Assembly (NCBI GenBank): GCA_965228955.1
Contig: OZ245848.1
Span: 6,200,001-6,264,000 of the forward strand
DNA from: JANSWY01 sp965228955
GTDB taxonomy: Bacteria; Bacteroidota; Bacteroidia; Cytophagales; Cyclobacteriaceae
DNA length: 64,000 nt
Direction: 5' to 3'
How positions within the stretch are numbered: position 1 is the first letter of the stretch; each line of letters begins with the position of its first letter. Below are positions 43,163 to 52,173 of the stretch, in pieces. A program made the position numbers and the translations under genes. The notes under the pieces were generated by a model. That model made no database searches. It worked only from the letters and a program-made list of their open reading frames with translations, and had not been told where the DNA came from.

Positions 43163-43270
43163 ATGAAGCTTCAAAAACAGTTATTTAACGAAATTGAGGA
43201 GCTAGACAAAAAGAAATATCAAGCCTTGCTCAAGTACGTGAAAGACCTTACAAAATCGAAAAAGAACTAG
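43163..43270 (+). CDS. Possible 35-residue helical small protein
   Basis: An ATG opens a frame of 35 codons, highly charged and predicted to be one amphipathic helix (KQLFNEIEELDKKKYQALLK). The lysine/glutamate pattern looks protein-coding. It lies in the 230-base gap after the TPK-like gene and overlaps the opposite gene's end by four bases. No family is recognised; it could also be a chance frame. The rest of the gap shows nothing. Confidence 0.4.
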   Translation: MKLQKQLFNEIEELDKKKYQALLKYVKDLTKSKKN

Positions 43271-44289
43271 TTTTCAGTACTCTCTGGTAATTCTTCTTTT
43301 TTCTTTGAGGTGATCTTCCTTGCTGTATTTGCTATGCCTTCTCCAACTTTAGATCCAGCATTTTTAATCGATTCAAATCCTGACTTGATTGTATCCACAC
43401 TTGCCTTCTTGGTAGCATTAGCAATTGACGATATCACTCGTCCTGAAGACTTAAGGACAATTTTCCCAAGCATCTCTGAAGCCTCCAAATAAGCTCTTTT
43501 CCTAACTTTTGATTTATCATAGCCATCATAAGCGCCACAATATCGCTTAGCGATTACACCAACTCGAAGTGTCAGAAATGCATTGGTGGTTCCTTCAAGT
43601 AAGCTATCCATAATCAAATTGGCTGTAGCTCCTACAATAGGAATTGATTTTGTGGCAGTATTTTTCATCATAGCTCTTAGAACAGGTTGAAATTGCTCTG
43701 TGAGATCCATGTCTTCAATTTCTGAAGCCAGGAAAGTTGCGGCTCCAACATTGGCATACAGATTTGCAAGATCCTTAAGATTTGGTCTCTGGTAATAGAT
43801 GTGAGCTACCTTCCACACCATTTTAGATTGAGTGACTAAAACAGTCAATGCATCCAGTTTCCCATTTTGTGAAATCGCAGTAGTCAGAAATACCGTAGAG
43901 GCCACTTTTTTAATTTCTTCTTCCGCTTTCTGATCCAATAATGATATCGCCTCCTGCAAATCGCCATCCTTTTGGATTTGAAAATTCTCCTGTTTCAAAA
44001 TGGCATTACCGGATAATCTCTTTTTAAATTTTTGCTGGTATTCTACCAAATCCGTTTCAGCGTCCTTAGGATTTAGTGCTTTTGGGAGTTTAAGGACCAA
44101 TACAAATGGCAGACAGAAAAGAACTCCCATGATGGCAATCAGCCCCCATAAAGTTACTTGTCCCAGAACTGGGTTTACTCCTGATGCTAATTGGTAGAGT
44201 CCGTTAATTTGGTTGGCAAGGAATAATAAAAAACCTGCAGTGAATAAGACAGTTGTGGCTAGAAAAAGCCTCTTTAAAGTTTTTCCCAT
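43267..44289 (-). CDS. DUF697 (YcjF-like) membrane protein
   Basis: A 340-residue protein. Two membrane helices at the N-terminus (LFLATTVLFTAGFLLFLA and LWGLIAIMGVLFCLPFVLVL) are followed by a soluble part with KVASTVFLTTAISQNGKLDALTVLVTQ and KSIPIVGATANLIMDSLLEGTTNAFLTLRVG, as in the DUF697 family. The tail is lysine/serine-rich. The family is often linked to small GTPases or stress but its function is unknown. No partner is next to it. Confidence 0.75.
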   Translation of the reverse strand: MGKTLKRLFLATTVLFTAGFLLFLANQINGLYQLASGVNPVLGQVTLWGLIAIMGVLFCLPFVLVLKLPKALNPKDAETDLVEYQQKFKKRLSGNAILKQENFQIQKDGDLQEAISLLDQKAEEEIKKVASTVFLTTAISQNGKLDALTVLVTQSKMVWKVAHIYYQRPNLKDLANLYANVGAATFLASEIEDMDLTEQFQPVLRAMMKNTATKSIPIVGATANLIMDSLLEGTTNAFLTLRVGVIAKRYCGAYDGYDKSKVRKRAYLEASEMLGKIVLKSSGRVISSIANATKKASVDTIKSGFESIKNAGSKVGEGIANTARKITSKKKEELPESTEN

Positions 44290-44310
44290 ACATAAGTATA
44301 CGAGAAAACT

Positions 44311-44922
44311 CTAATATGTTTTGGCTTTAGCAAAACTCTCCTCTTGAATTTTAAAGTAGAACGTAGCAAAATCTCTTGAAACTTTCACCTCTGTGCAGAT
44401 GCCATCTTTGTATTTATAAGTATTGACTCCATCTGGAGAAGTCATCTCATAAAAGTGATCTCCAATTTTTTTCATGGTAAGATACTTGCCAAACCATTGA
44501 GAGAAGACTTCAGTAATCCCAACCGGTTCAGTGAAGTATAAATTACTTACTGTGTAAGAGACATCTTTTGATGTTATGTAAGATCTAACTCCATCCTCAG
44601 AGACATAATACTTGCCATCTACCCTTTCTACATCTGTATATTTTTGCTTCCGACCATTAAATAAATTGTGGGAATCACCCTTTTTTAGAAGACCGTTTTC
44701 AAAAGTCTCTGATAACCAATAGACTGAAGTGAAAGAAAACAGCAATGTGAATTCAACATCGTTCTTAATGTCATATCTCACGGAATTGCCATTTTGAATT
44801 CTATTGATGTCCATTGAGCCAATTGTCTTTGAGCCCTTCACAACATTATATCTAATATTCTGAGCTGCAAGAGATCCTGAAATCAGGACTGCAATTATGA
44901 ACAAAGTGGTTTTCGTCTTCAA
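44311..44922 (-). CDS. Exported DUF6134-like protein
   Basis: A 203-residue protein with a signal peptide (ISGSLAAQ). The mature part is beta-rich (IRYNVVKGSKTIGSMDINR, VEFTLLFSFTSVYWLSETFENG) and resembles the DUF6134 family of Bacteroidota. Function unknown. It lies 21 bases before the DUF697 gene on the same strand and may share its transcript. The 196-base divergent gap upstream of it shows no further gene. Confidence 0.7.
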   Translation of the reverse strand: MKTKTTLFIIAVLISGSLAAQNIRYNVVKGSKTIGSMDINRIQNGNSVRYDIKNDVEFTLLFSFTSVYWLSETFENGLLKKGDSHNLFNGRKQKYTDVERVDGKYYVSEDGVRSYITSKDVSYTVSNLYFTEPVGITEVFSQWFGKYLTMKKIGDHFYEMTSPDGVNTYKYKDGICTEVKVSRDFATFYFKIQEESFAKAKTY

Positions 44923-45118
44923 AGCAAAAGTTTTAATTGTTTCTTGAATGACAATTATATCTATCAGAGGTTGCCAATTTTTAATAAATTGATTGTACAG
45001 ATAACGTATTGGAATGTTTTAAGTTCCTTTAGCGTTTCAGTCTCAACTAATTTAATAATAAACAGTTGATGAACACATAATTGTTTTCAATAATCTAGCA
45101 ATATTAGAACCCTATTCC

Positions 45119-46330
45119 ATGAAAAGCACCAGACTAAAATTTCAGAACAAGCAAGGACATACACTTTCTGCAAGGTTGGAATCTCCAATTTCTGGTAAAC
45201 CCAAAGCGTACGCAATTTTTGCTCATTGCTTTACTTGTTCAAAGAATTTAAATGCAGTTGGCAGTATTAGTTCAGCTCTCACTGCTAACAATGTTGCAGT
45301 TTTAAGATTTGATTTCACTGGTTTAGGGCAAAGTGAAGGTGATTTTTCGGATACCAATTTCTCTTCAAACATGGAAGATCTAACGGCAGCTTATGAGTTT
45401 TTGGAAGAGAATTATGAAGCACCTCAGATAATAATTGGCCACTCATTGGGCGGAGCGGCTGTTCTACACACAGCGGGGAAGTTGAAAAACATAAATGCAG
45501 TGGTAACCATTGGAGCTCCCGCAGACCCTCCGCACGTTAAGCATTTGTTGGATGAAAGCATTGAAGAAATCGAAGCTAAAGGTGAAGCTACTGTAAATAT
45601 TGGTGGAAGGCCATTCAAGATCAAGAAGCATTTCCTGGATGATTTGGAGTCTATAGAAAGCGATATGGTGATCAAAAACCTAGGTAAACCCTTATTAGTT
45701 CTTCATTCACCTCAAGACTTAACAGTTGAGATCGCAAACGCAGCGAAAATTTATACTGCTGCACACCATCCTAAGAGTTTTGTGACACTTGATGGTGCAG
45801 ATCACCTGATGTCCAATAATAGAGATGCAGAATATGTTGGTCATATCATTGCAACCTGGGCAACAAGATACATTGTTGAGAAGACTCATGAACATTTACA
45901 AACTGAAGGAGATGTACTAACCCGGACTTCCAGTGGCAGTTTTACAACGGAAATTCTTGCTGGAGACCATTTTATGATAGCAGATGAACCAGCGGATGTT
46001 GGAGGGACGGATTTAGGCCCTACTCCGTATGGTTATCTAACTGCGGCATTAGGGGCTTGCACAAGTATGACGTTAAAAATGTATGCCGATCATAAGAAAT
46101 GGGATCTAAAAGAAGCCAGAGTCCACCTTACACATAATAAGAATTACAAGTCTGATTGTGAAGACTGTGAAAACACTAACGCTAAAATTGATCACTTTGA
46201 TCGAATAGTCGAATTAGAGGGAGATTTGGATGAAAGCCAAAGAAAAAGATTGCTTGAAATTGCGGATAAGTGCCCGGTTCATCGCACCTTGCACAGCGAA
46301 GTTAAAGTCAATACAACCCTTAAAGAATAA
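45119..46330 (+). CDS. Bifunctional alpha/beta-hydrolase / OsmC-family protein
   Basis: A 403-residue fusion. Residues 1-255 or so form an alpha/beta hydrolase: FAHCFTCSKN as oxyanion region, IIGHSLGGAAVLH with the nucleophile serine, and DGADHLM with the catalytic histidine. From about 262 an OsmC-like domain follows (GDHFMIADEPADVGGTDLGPTPYGYLTAALGACTSMTLKMYAD), including the reactive cysteine region and a second cysteine in CPVHRTL. OsmC proteins reduce organic hydroperoxides. The fusion is known in other bacteria. Its TAA overlaps the ATG of the carboxypeptidase gene by one base. Confidence 0.92.
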   Translation: MKSTRLKFQNKQGHTLSARLESPISGKPKAYAIFAHCFTCSKNLNAVGSISSALTANNVAVLRFDFTGLGQSEGDFSDTNFSSNMEDLTAAYEFLEENYEAPQIIIGHSLGGAAVLHTAGKLKNINAVVTIGAPADPPHVKHLLDESIEEIEAKGEATVNIGGRPFKIKKHFLDDLESIESDMVIKNLGKPLLVLHSPQDLTVEIANAAKIYTAAHHPKSFVTLDGADHLMSNNRDAEYVGHIIATWATRYIVEKTHEHLQTEGDVLTRTSSGSFTTEILAGDHFMIADEPADVGGTDLGPTPYGYLTAALGACTSMTLKMYADHKKWDLKEARVHLTHNKNYKSDCEDCENTNAKIDHFDRIVELEGDLDESQRKRLLEIADKCPVHRTLHSEVKVNTTLKE

Positions 46331-48072
46331 TGAGATTATCATTTTTTACGGTAATACTAAGCCTGGTGTCATCTGTAGCATTTGCTCAAAAGGAGCAGCA
46401 ATACATGACCAAATACGAACTTACTGAAGGTACCGAAACGGTTACTTATCAGGAAGGAATCAAATATTATCAGAAACTGGCCAAAGATTTTGAAACGATC
46501 AAGATGATTGAAATGGGTCCCACGGATTCTGGCGAGCCTCTTCATTTGGTATTATTTGATTCGGATAAGCAGTTTGACCTTGAAGGCATTAAAACTGGTG
46601 AAAAGGGTGTTTTTCTGATCAATAATGCTATCCATGCCGGTGAAACTGATGGTATTGATGCAAGCATGATGTTTCTAAGGGATTTAGCTCAAAAAAAGGT
46701 GTTAAAAAAAGAATCCAAGAATATTGTAGTAGCAATTATTCCATTTTTTAATATCGGAGGAGTCCTTAACAGAAATAGCACCACAAGGGTCAATCAGAAC
46801 GGCCCAAAAGAATATGGTTTTAGAGGAAATGCCAGAAATTTTAATCTAAACAGAGATTTCACAAAGGCCGACACACGAAATATGTGGTCCTTCTGGGAAA
46901 TTTTTCATGCCTTGGATCCTGATTTTTTTCTGGATACTCATGTGAGTAATGGAGCAGATTATCAATATGTGATTACACTAATAGCTAATCAAAAAGATAA
47001 ACTGAGCCCAGGATTGATAGAGTTTCAGGAAGAAACAATGAAGCCCGAAATCTATGAGCATATGGAATCAGCAGGTTTCCCGATGACTCCTTATGTGAAT
47101 GTTTATGGCAGAAAACCAGACGCAGGATTTTCTGAATTTGCAGATTGGGCCAGATATTCATCGGGGTTTGCAAATCTATTCCAGACGTATGGGTTCATGA
47201 CTGAAACACATATGCTAAAACCTTATCAGGAAAGAGTCCCAGCCACTTATGAGTTTATTCATGGAATGACAAAAGTGCTTTCGGACAATAAGGAAGCCAT
47301 TAAGACAGCAAGATCAACTGCACGCAAAAAACTGTTGGAGCAAAGCATATTTCCTCTAAAGTGGAAATTGGATAGCTCTAGAAATTCAACCCTGAACTTT
47401 AAAGGGTTTGAAGGCAATTATGTTGATAGTGATTTAACCGAACAAAAAAGACTCTTTTATGATCGTTCAAAACCATTTGAAAAAGAACTGACCTACTGGA
47501 ATAGCTACAAGCCTGCGATTTCTGCAACAGCACCCGAATATTATGTGATCAAAAAGTCCTGGTATCAGGTAATAGAAAGGCTTCAGGCAAACAATGTAGA
47601 AATGAGAGAAATAGAAAGTGACACTTCAATTTCTGTGAAGACTTACAAGATCAATAGCATGAAGTCAGTTTCAAATAGTTATGAAGGTCATTATTTTCAC
47701 TATGATATTGACCTGGAAGAAGTTACTATTGAATTGGAGCTTTCCAAAGGCGACCTACTGATACCACTTAATCAAGATACGAAGAGATACATCGTAGAGA
47801 TGCTTGAACCACTAGGTGAAGACAGTTTCCTAAAATGGAATTTCTTCGATACAGTAATGGAAAGGAAAGAATATTTCTCCTCCTACGTATTTGAAGAATT
47901 AGCAAAAAAGATTCTTGAAGAAAACCCTGAATTAGAAAAGCAGTATCGTGAGCTCCAAAAATCTGATGAGAAATTCTCTTCGAATCGATACATGCAGCTG
48001 GATTGGATATTTAAAAAATCAAAACATTACGAAAAAGTACATTTAATTTATCCAGTATATAGGCTTAATTAG
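46330..48072 (+). CDS. Exported M14 zinc carboxypeptidase
   Basis: A 580-residue protein with a signal peptide (SSVAFAQ). The zinc ligands appear as HAGETDG (H-x-x-E) and later LDTHVSNG, and the catalytic glutamate is in GFMTETHMLKPYQERV. This is the M14 carboxypeptidase A layout. A C-terminal region of about 200 residues lacks a recognised domain. It should trim peptides in the periplasm or outside. It is coupled to the hydrolase-OsmC gene by a one-base overlap. Confidence 0.88.
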   Translation: MRLSFFTVILSLVSSVAFAQKEQQYMTKYELTEGTETVTYQEGIKYYQKLAKDFETIKMIEMGPTDSGEPLHLVLFDSDKQFDLEGIKTGEKGVFLINNAIHAGETDGIDASMMFLRDLAQKKVLKKESKNIVVAIIPFFNIGGVLNRNSTTRVNQNGPKEYGFRGNARNFNLNRDFTKADTRNMWSFWEIFHALDPDFFLDTHVSNGADYQYVITLIANQKDKLSPGLIEFQEETMKPEIYEHMESAGFPMTPYVNVYGRKPDAGFSEFADWARYSSGFANLFQTYGFMTETHMLKPYQERVPATYEFIHGMTKVLSDNKEAIKTARSTARKKLLEQSIFPLKWKLDSSRNSTLNFKGFEGNYVDSDLTEQKRLFYDRSKPFEKELTYWNSYKPAISATAPEYYVIKKSWYQVIERLQANNVEMREIESDTSISVKTYKINSMKSVSNSYEGHYFHYDIDLEEVTIELELSKGDLLIPLNQDTKRYIVEMLEPLGEDSFLKWNFFDTVMERKEYFSSYVFEELAKKILEENPELEKQYRELQKSDEKFSSNRYMQLDWIFKKSKHYEKVHLIYPVYRLN

Positions 48073-48181
48073 ACCTATAAGGCCCTTTTTTAAAGGTTGG
48101 CAGGATTGGAAAGTCATTTGTCATTATTACAATAGTCCATTTTATTTCATTTGCAACGTTGATACTTGAAAACTACGAGCT

Positions 48182-48400
48182 ATGAAATTTATATGGTTTA
48201 ACCCAGACAAGAATTTATACCAAATGGGAGCTGCAGATGACTACAAACTAAGTAGATCAATTAGCAATAACCCTGAAGGATTTACTCTTTTATATAAACT
48301 TAACGCAACATCAAGCCGACTAGGCGAGAAATTGATAACTGAACTCAACAAAGCAAGGAAGCAGGATAACTCAACTGCAAATGCTGTTATTGCAGCTTAA
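48182..48400 (+). CDS. Small protein of unknown function, copy 1 of a tandem pair
   Basis: A 72-residue protein that is clearly homologous to the next small gene: KFIWFNPDKNLYQMG versus EYIWYNPDMDLYQIG, FTLLYKL versus FTLLYKM, and GEKLITELNKAR versus GRKLITELNRAR. The conserved order W-NPD-LYQ-FTLLYK-LITELN-AR shows both are real genes. No known domain is recognised; it has no signal peptide and is probably cytoplasmic. Confidence 0.75.
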   Translation: MKFIWFNPDKNLYQMGAADDYKLSRSISNNPEGFTLLYKLNATSSRLGEKLITELNKARKQDNSTANAVIAA

Positions 48401-48432
48401 AATAAAAGAGACTAATCATCATCTAAGTTATG

Positions 48433-48466
48433 AAGCCCTTGGTTCCGCTGGAGTCAAGGGTTTTTT
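48433..48466 (+). terminator. Rho-independent terminator after the first small paralog
   Basis: AAGCCCTTG (48433-48441) pairs with CAAGGGTTT (48455-48463) over nine bases with one G-U pair, and a run of six T follows the GGG. Confidence 0.8.
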
Positions 48467-48568
48467 GCTTTAAAATAGAGATTGACAGATTTGGAAAGTC
48501 TTGTGGCAGCTTTGGAAGGTCATTACTCGTGATCTTTGAATCGACAAAGGACAAACACAAGCAAACAA

Positions 48569-48796
48569 ATGGAATATATATGGTACAACCCAGACATGGA
48601 TCTCTACCAAATTGGTGAGAGTAGAATGTATAAGTTACTAAAACGATCAAGTGGTAATAACCCAGGTTTTACTTTGCTCTATAAGATGAAACCTTCAAAG
48701 GCGGAACTTGGACGTAAACTTATTACCGAACTGAATAGGGCAAGGGTTGAGCACAAACCTGTACAGTCTGAAGTGTACGAATTTAGTATCGCTTAG
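48569..48796 (+). CDS. Small protein of unknown function, copy 2 of a tandem pair
   Basis: A 75-residue protein from the ATG at 48569, which aligns with the start of copy 1; a longer frame upstream (48536) adds eleven unrelated residues. Shared motifs are listed under copy 1. The copies differ at about half of the positions, so the duplication is old and both seem to be under selection. Each has its own terminator, so they are separate transcripts. The upstream regions share TTGGAAAGTC. Confidence 0.75.
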   Translation: MEYIWYNPDMDLYQIGESRMYKLLKRSSGNNPGFTLLYKMKPSKAELGRKLITELNRARVEHKPVQSEVYEFSIA

Positions 48797-48826
48797 TAGT
48801 AAAATTGCTTCTTCATATATCACACT

Positions 48827-48867
48827 AAATCCCGGATCAAAATTGGTCAGGGATTTTTTTTGTTTTT
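48827..48867 (+). terminator. Rho-independent terminator after the second small paralog
   Basis: AAATCCC (48827-48833) pairs with GGGATTT (48850-48856), and an inner GATC/GGTC helix extends the stem. A long T-run (TTTTTTTTGTTTTTTT) follows. Confidence 0.88.
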
Positions 48868-48933
48868 TTATGTAACCAGTTTCAACTTCTTAAGTTTTCC
48901 CTCCAGAACTACTAACTTGATTGAAAAAAAGAA

Positions 48934-49488
48934 TTGAATAACCTCGAGGATCATTCTTTAATGTTAAAAGTGAAGGAAGGACAGTTGGACAAACTGGGCT
49001 TGCTATACGAACGATACAAATTACGCTTGTTTGGCTTCTTCTATAAAATGACTAATGAAGGAGCTATCAGTGAAGATCTTGTTCAAAACGTATTTGTGAG
49101 AATTCAGAACTACAGTCACTCCTATCACGAAAATGGAAACTTCAAGACATGGATTTTCCACATAGCCAGAAATGTCGCATATGATCATTTTAAAAAAGCT
49201 AAAAAGTACCAGTTTGAGGAAGACATGTCTGGCTGGGATCACGAGTTGATTGAAGAAAGAAACATTGAAACAGATATTTCCAAAATGGATGATCTGGGGA
49301 AACTAAAATACTCACTCAGTAAAATGAGTAAAGAAAAGCAGGAGTTGATCCATATGGCAAAGATTGACGGGTTAAAGTATCATGAAATTGCCGAAATGTA
49401 TGGATGTTCTGAAGGCGCCTTAAAAGTAAGGATTCACAGGACTCTTGGGGAATTAAAAGAAATATTTCATTCACTTAGTCATGCGTAA
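48934..49488 (+). CDS. ECF-type RNA polymerase sigma factor
   Basis: A 184-residue sigma-70 family protein. Region 2 (LGLLYERYKLRLFGFFYKM and DLVQNVFVRIQNY) and region 4 (YHEIAEMYGCSEGALKVRIHRTLGELKEI) are clear. It starts at TTG with NNLEDHSLMLKVKEGQLDKLG, the usual N-terminus of this Bacteroidota group. The next genes encode a membrane protein in the anti-sigma position and two DUF4097 proteins; this order is common in the phylum. Confidence 0.93.
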   Translation: MNNLEDHSLMLKVKEGQLDKLGLLYERYKLRLFGFFYKMTNEGAISEDLVQNVFVRIQNYSHSYHENGNFKTWIFHIARNVAYDHFKKAKKYQFEEDMSGWDHELIEERNIETDISKMDDLGKLKYSLSKMSKEKQELIHMAKIDGLKYHEIAEMYGCSEGALKVRIHRTLGELKEIFHSLSHA

Positions 49489-49490
49489 TT

Positions 49491-50270
49491 ATGGATAAGG
49501 AAACAGCAAAAGAACTTTGGCTAAACTCATTGAAAAGGGACTTAGACGCTCAGGAGAAAAAAGCACTGGATGAGTATATTCTAATCAATCCGAAGGAGGC
49601 AAAGGAGTTTCAAGACATTTCCGGGATATGGGAGAGTATGGATGAAATGGTTCCAGCTCCAACACCTCAAATGGATGCTGCCTTCTATCAGTTTCTCAAT
49701 TCTGCTGAAAAGCAAGTCAAAAAAAAGGAGACAACATCAATCTCAATTGAGCAGATTGTTCAATTGATAATCGGGAAATGGGCTTATGCACTGGTTCTGC
49801 TTTTGGGTTTGGGAATAGGGTTTGTAATCAACTCAGGAAATGATCCCGATATGGAATCTCTGGTCTCAGAAGTGCAGACCATGAAGGAAATGATGGCCCT
49901 TACTTTGATGGATCAGCCAGTAGCTCAAGATAGAATGAGGGCAGTTAGCATGGTAGAAGAACTTGAAAGTACTGATGATAAAGTAATGAAGGCACTTATT
50001 AAAACCTTGAATGAGGACCCAAGCATTAATGTCAGATTAAAGGTGGTTGAGTCTCTTTACAACAAACAATTATCCGAGGCTTTTCGAGGTGAACTTGTGA
50101 TGTCAATTGCAAAACAGGATAACCCACTTGTTCAAACCGCTCTGGCCGATTTGATGGTATCCATTCAGGAAAAGTCATCTGTAGATGCATTGAAGAAATT
50201 ATTAAATGATGAGAATACAAATCCTTTTGTAAAGGAGAAAATAAACGAATCACTTCAGGTCTTGATATGA
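49491..50270 (+). CDS. Probable anti-sigma factor with C-terminal HEAT-like repeats
   Basis: A 259-residue protein starting two bases after the sigma gene. The first 90 residues form a small helical domain in the anti-sigma position; one membrane helix follows (WAYALVLLLGLGIGFVI). The periplasmic part from about 150 has HEAT-like repeats (KVMKALIKTLNEDPSINVRLKVVESL and PLVQTALADLMVSIQ). The HEAT region might sense an envelope protein. Function is inferred from position and topology. Confidence 0.75.
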   Translation: MDKETAKELWLNSLKRDLDAQEKKALDEYILINPKEAKEFQDISGIWESMDEMVPAPTPQMDAAFYQFLNSAEKQVKKKETTSISIEQIVQLIIGKWAYALVLLLGLGIGFVINSGNDPDMESLVSEVQTMKEMMALTLMDQPVAQDRMRAVSMVEELESTDDKVMKALIKTLNEDPSINVRLKVVESLYNKQLSEAFRGELVMSIAKQDNPLVQTALADLMVSIQEKSSVDALKKLLNDENTNPFVKEKINESLQVLI

Positions 50271-50322
50271 TAGTCGATCAGGTTTAGTAGTTCTGAAAAC
50301 TTGAAAACTAAAATAGAAAGCA

Positions 50323-51165
50323 ATGAAAATTAGTTATACGATTTTACTGTCACTTATAATGGTAGTTACATGTGGCGCACAGGAGTTTAAGAAACCCGTG
50401 AAGCTTGAATTGGATGCAACTGGAACAGTCCTGGTAGAAAATATATTCGGTGACGTAAAGGTTGTTGGATATGATGGTGATAAAATCTTGGTAACAGGAG
50501 AAATCACTTTAGAAGCAAGAACCAAAGAGAAGCTTGAAATGGGGAAGGAAGAATTCTCAATTGATGCTGCAAAAAGAAATGACTCATTACTTATCTTCAA
50601 TAAAGCACCTTTTATCACCAATCGTTTTAGTGAAGTGCGAGAAAGATGGTGGGGAAACAATGGCCAGGAGCCAGATTATAGATTCTTAGTTCATTTAGAA
50701 GTTAAAATTCCCAAAAACACCAATTTATGGGTTAGTACCGTCAATGATGGAAAAGTAAAAGTAGTTGAAGTAAGTGGTGCAATTCAGGCGTCAAATGTAA
50801 ATGGCCCTGTTGCATTGGAGAATGTTGAAAAAGTAGTGAAAGCAAAAGCTGTAAACGGAAATATTGATATTACCTACAATAATCTACCAGGAAGTGATAG
50901 CGATTTCAAAACAGTCAATGGCGACATTACAATAAACGTTGGGAGTGCTCTAAACACAACTGTAGAGTTTGAATCAATGAATGGAGATCTCTATACAGAC
51001 TTTGATTACAGTGGTATGGGTCCGGAAATAAAGAAGGTTCAAGACAGAAGAGGCGGTAGAACCAAATACAAAATAGAATCAACAACAAAGATAAAGATTG
51101 GGGCCGGAGATCAGGCGATTTCATTCAACACGATCAATGGCAACATGTATATAAAGAAAATATAA
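50323..51165 (+). CDS. Exported DUF4097 beta-helix protein, copy 1
   Basis: A 280-residue protein with a signal peptide (TCGAQ). The repeating VNGDI, SMNGDLYTDF, INGNMYIKK pattern is that of the DUF4097 adhesin-like family, which folds as a beta-solenoid. It is likely exported to the periplasm or surface. It is transcribed with an ECF sigma factor and so may be part of an envelope stress response. It is homologous to the next gene. Confidence 0.85.
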   Translation: MKISYTILLSLIMVVTCGAQEFKKPVKLELDATGTVLVENIFGDVKVVGYDGDKILVTGEITLEARTKEKLEMGKEEFSIDAAKRNDSLLIFNKAPFITNRFSEVRERWWGNNGQEPDYRFLVHLEVKIPKNTNLWVSTVNDGKVKVVEVSGAIQASNVNGPVALENVEKVVKAKAVNGNIDITYNNLPGSDSDFKTVNGDITINVGSALNTTVEFESMNGDLYTDFDYSGMGPEIKKVQDRRGGRTKYKIESTTKIKIGAGDQAISFNTINGNMYIKKI

Positions 51166-51166
51166 G

Positions 51167-51973
51167 ATGATGATAAGTATTAAAAATATATTGACAATGA
51201 TAGCTGTCTGTTTGGCTGTGACTTTGTCGGCTCAAGATGATGTTCAGGAGAGGCTTGCAATTCCTTTAAGTAGTCCAGGAGAGAGGGTGTCTATCAAAGT
51301 GAAATTGGTTAATGGAAATGTTGAAGTAGTACAATACGATGGAAAAGAGGTCATCATTGAAGCTTCAGCAAAAGCAGATAAGGACAATAAGCCTGAAAAA
51401 GTAAATGGAATGACCAGGATCTCCAGTGTTCCATTCGATATCTCAGCTACAGAAGAGGATAATGAGATAGAGATCAATACAAATTCCTGGCAAAGAAGGA
51501 TGAACATTACAATCAGAACTCCAAGAAAAACTGATTTGGATGTTGGGACTGTTCAAGGCCAGATATCCGTCTCAAATATTGATGGTGTAATGGAACTAGG
51601 AAGTGTAAATGGAGGGATTAAATTTGAAAATGTTTCTGGATCCGTTCTGTCAAATACCGTGAATGGTGACATTAAGGGAAGCTTTGAAAGAGTCAATTCC
51701 AATCAATCTATGTCGTTTGTGACGTTGAATGGGGATGTAGATATCACACTACCAACTTCTGTAAAGGCTCAGGCAAAACTAAAATCTGACAGAGGAGATA
51801 TATTCACAGACTTTGACATGACGATTACCAGATCTAAACCAAAAGTGGAATCAAACTCTAAGAAATATAAAGTGTCAGTAGAAAGCTGGGTAACCGGAGA
51901 AATCAATGGAGGAGGTCCGGAATTCACATTCAAAAATATGAATGGTGACATTTATCTAAGAAAAGCTCAATAA
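51167..51973 (+). CDS. Exported DUF4097 beta-helix protein, copy 2
   Basis: A 268-residue protein with a signal peptide (TLSAQ), one base after copy 1. It shows the same repeating units (VNGNVEVVQYDGKEVIIEA, VNGGIKFENVSG, VNGDIKGSF, LNGDVDITLP, MNGDIYLRKAQ). The two copies probably arose by tandem duplication and act in the same process. Function is not established. Confidence 0.85.
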   Translation: MMISIKNILTMIAVCLAVTLSAQDDVQERLAIPLSSPGERVSIKVKLVNGNVEVVQYDGKEVIIEASAKADKDNKPEKVNGMTRISSVPFDISATEEDNEIEINTNSWQRRMNITIRTPRKTDLDVGTVQGQISVSNIDGVMELGSVNGGIKFENVSGSVLSNTVNGDIKGSFERVNSNQSMSFVTLNGDVDITLPTSVKAQAKLKSDRGDIFTDFDMTITRSKPKVESNSKKYKVSVESWVTGEINGGGPEFTFKNMNGDIYLRKAQ

Positions 51974-51982
51974 AATAACTTA

Positions 51983-52014
51983 TAGATAGTCAGGTCGCAA
52001 GATCTGACTATCTA
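51983..52014 (+). terminator. 14-base-pair hairpin with GCAA tetraloop at the end of the sigma operon
   Basis: TAGATAGTCAGGTC (51983-51996) and GATCTGACTATCTA (52001-52014) pair around GCAA, with one G-U pair. The position ten bases after the last stop fits a terminator or 3'-end stabiliser. The following sequence (CAAAACCAATCTTTTG) has no strong T-run. Confidence 0.65.
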
Positions 52015-52156
52015 CAAAACCAATCTTTTGTCTTTAATCTAATGTCTGGTGTCTAGTATCTAAAAAGTTGCCATAAGACAATAAGATTCTCAATGCACTA
52101 ATTCTTTCTCTCCAAATAGCTGAAGTGGCACTGTTTTCGTGTTGACCAGTTTTATT

Positions 52157-52164
52157 TAACTTTG
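52157..52164 (+). promoter_or_regulatory. -7 element TAACTTTG of a nearly leaderless promoter
   Basis: TAACTTTG fits TAnnTTTG and ends nine bases before the ATG of the BASS transporter. Transcription would begin within a few bases of that ATG. This also argues against the TTG start inside the element. A weak -33 (TTTTCG, 52134-52139) is 17 bases upstream. The rest of the 200-base gap holds only the hairpin above. Confidence 0.5.
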
Positions 52165-52173
52165 GCACACACG

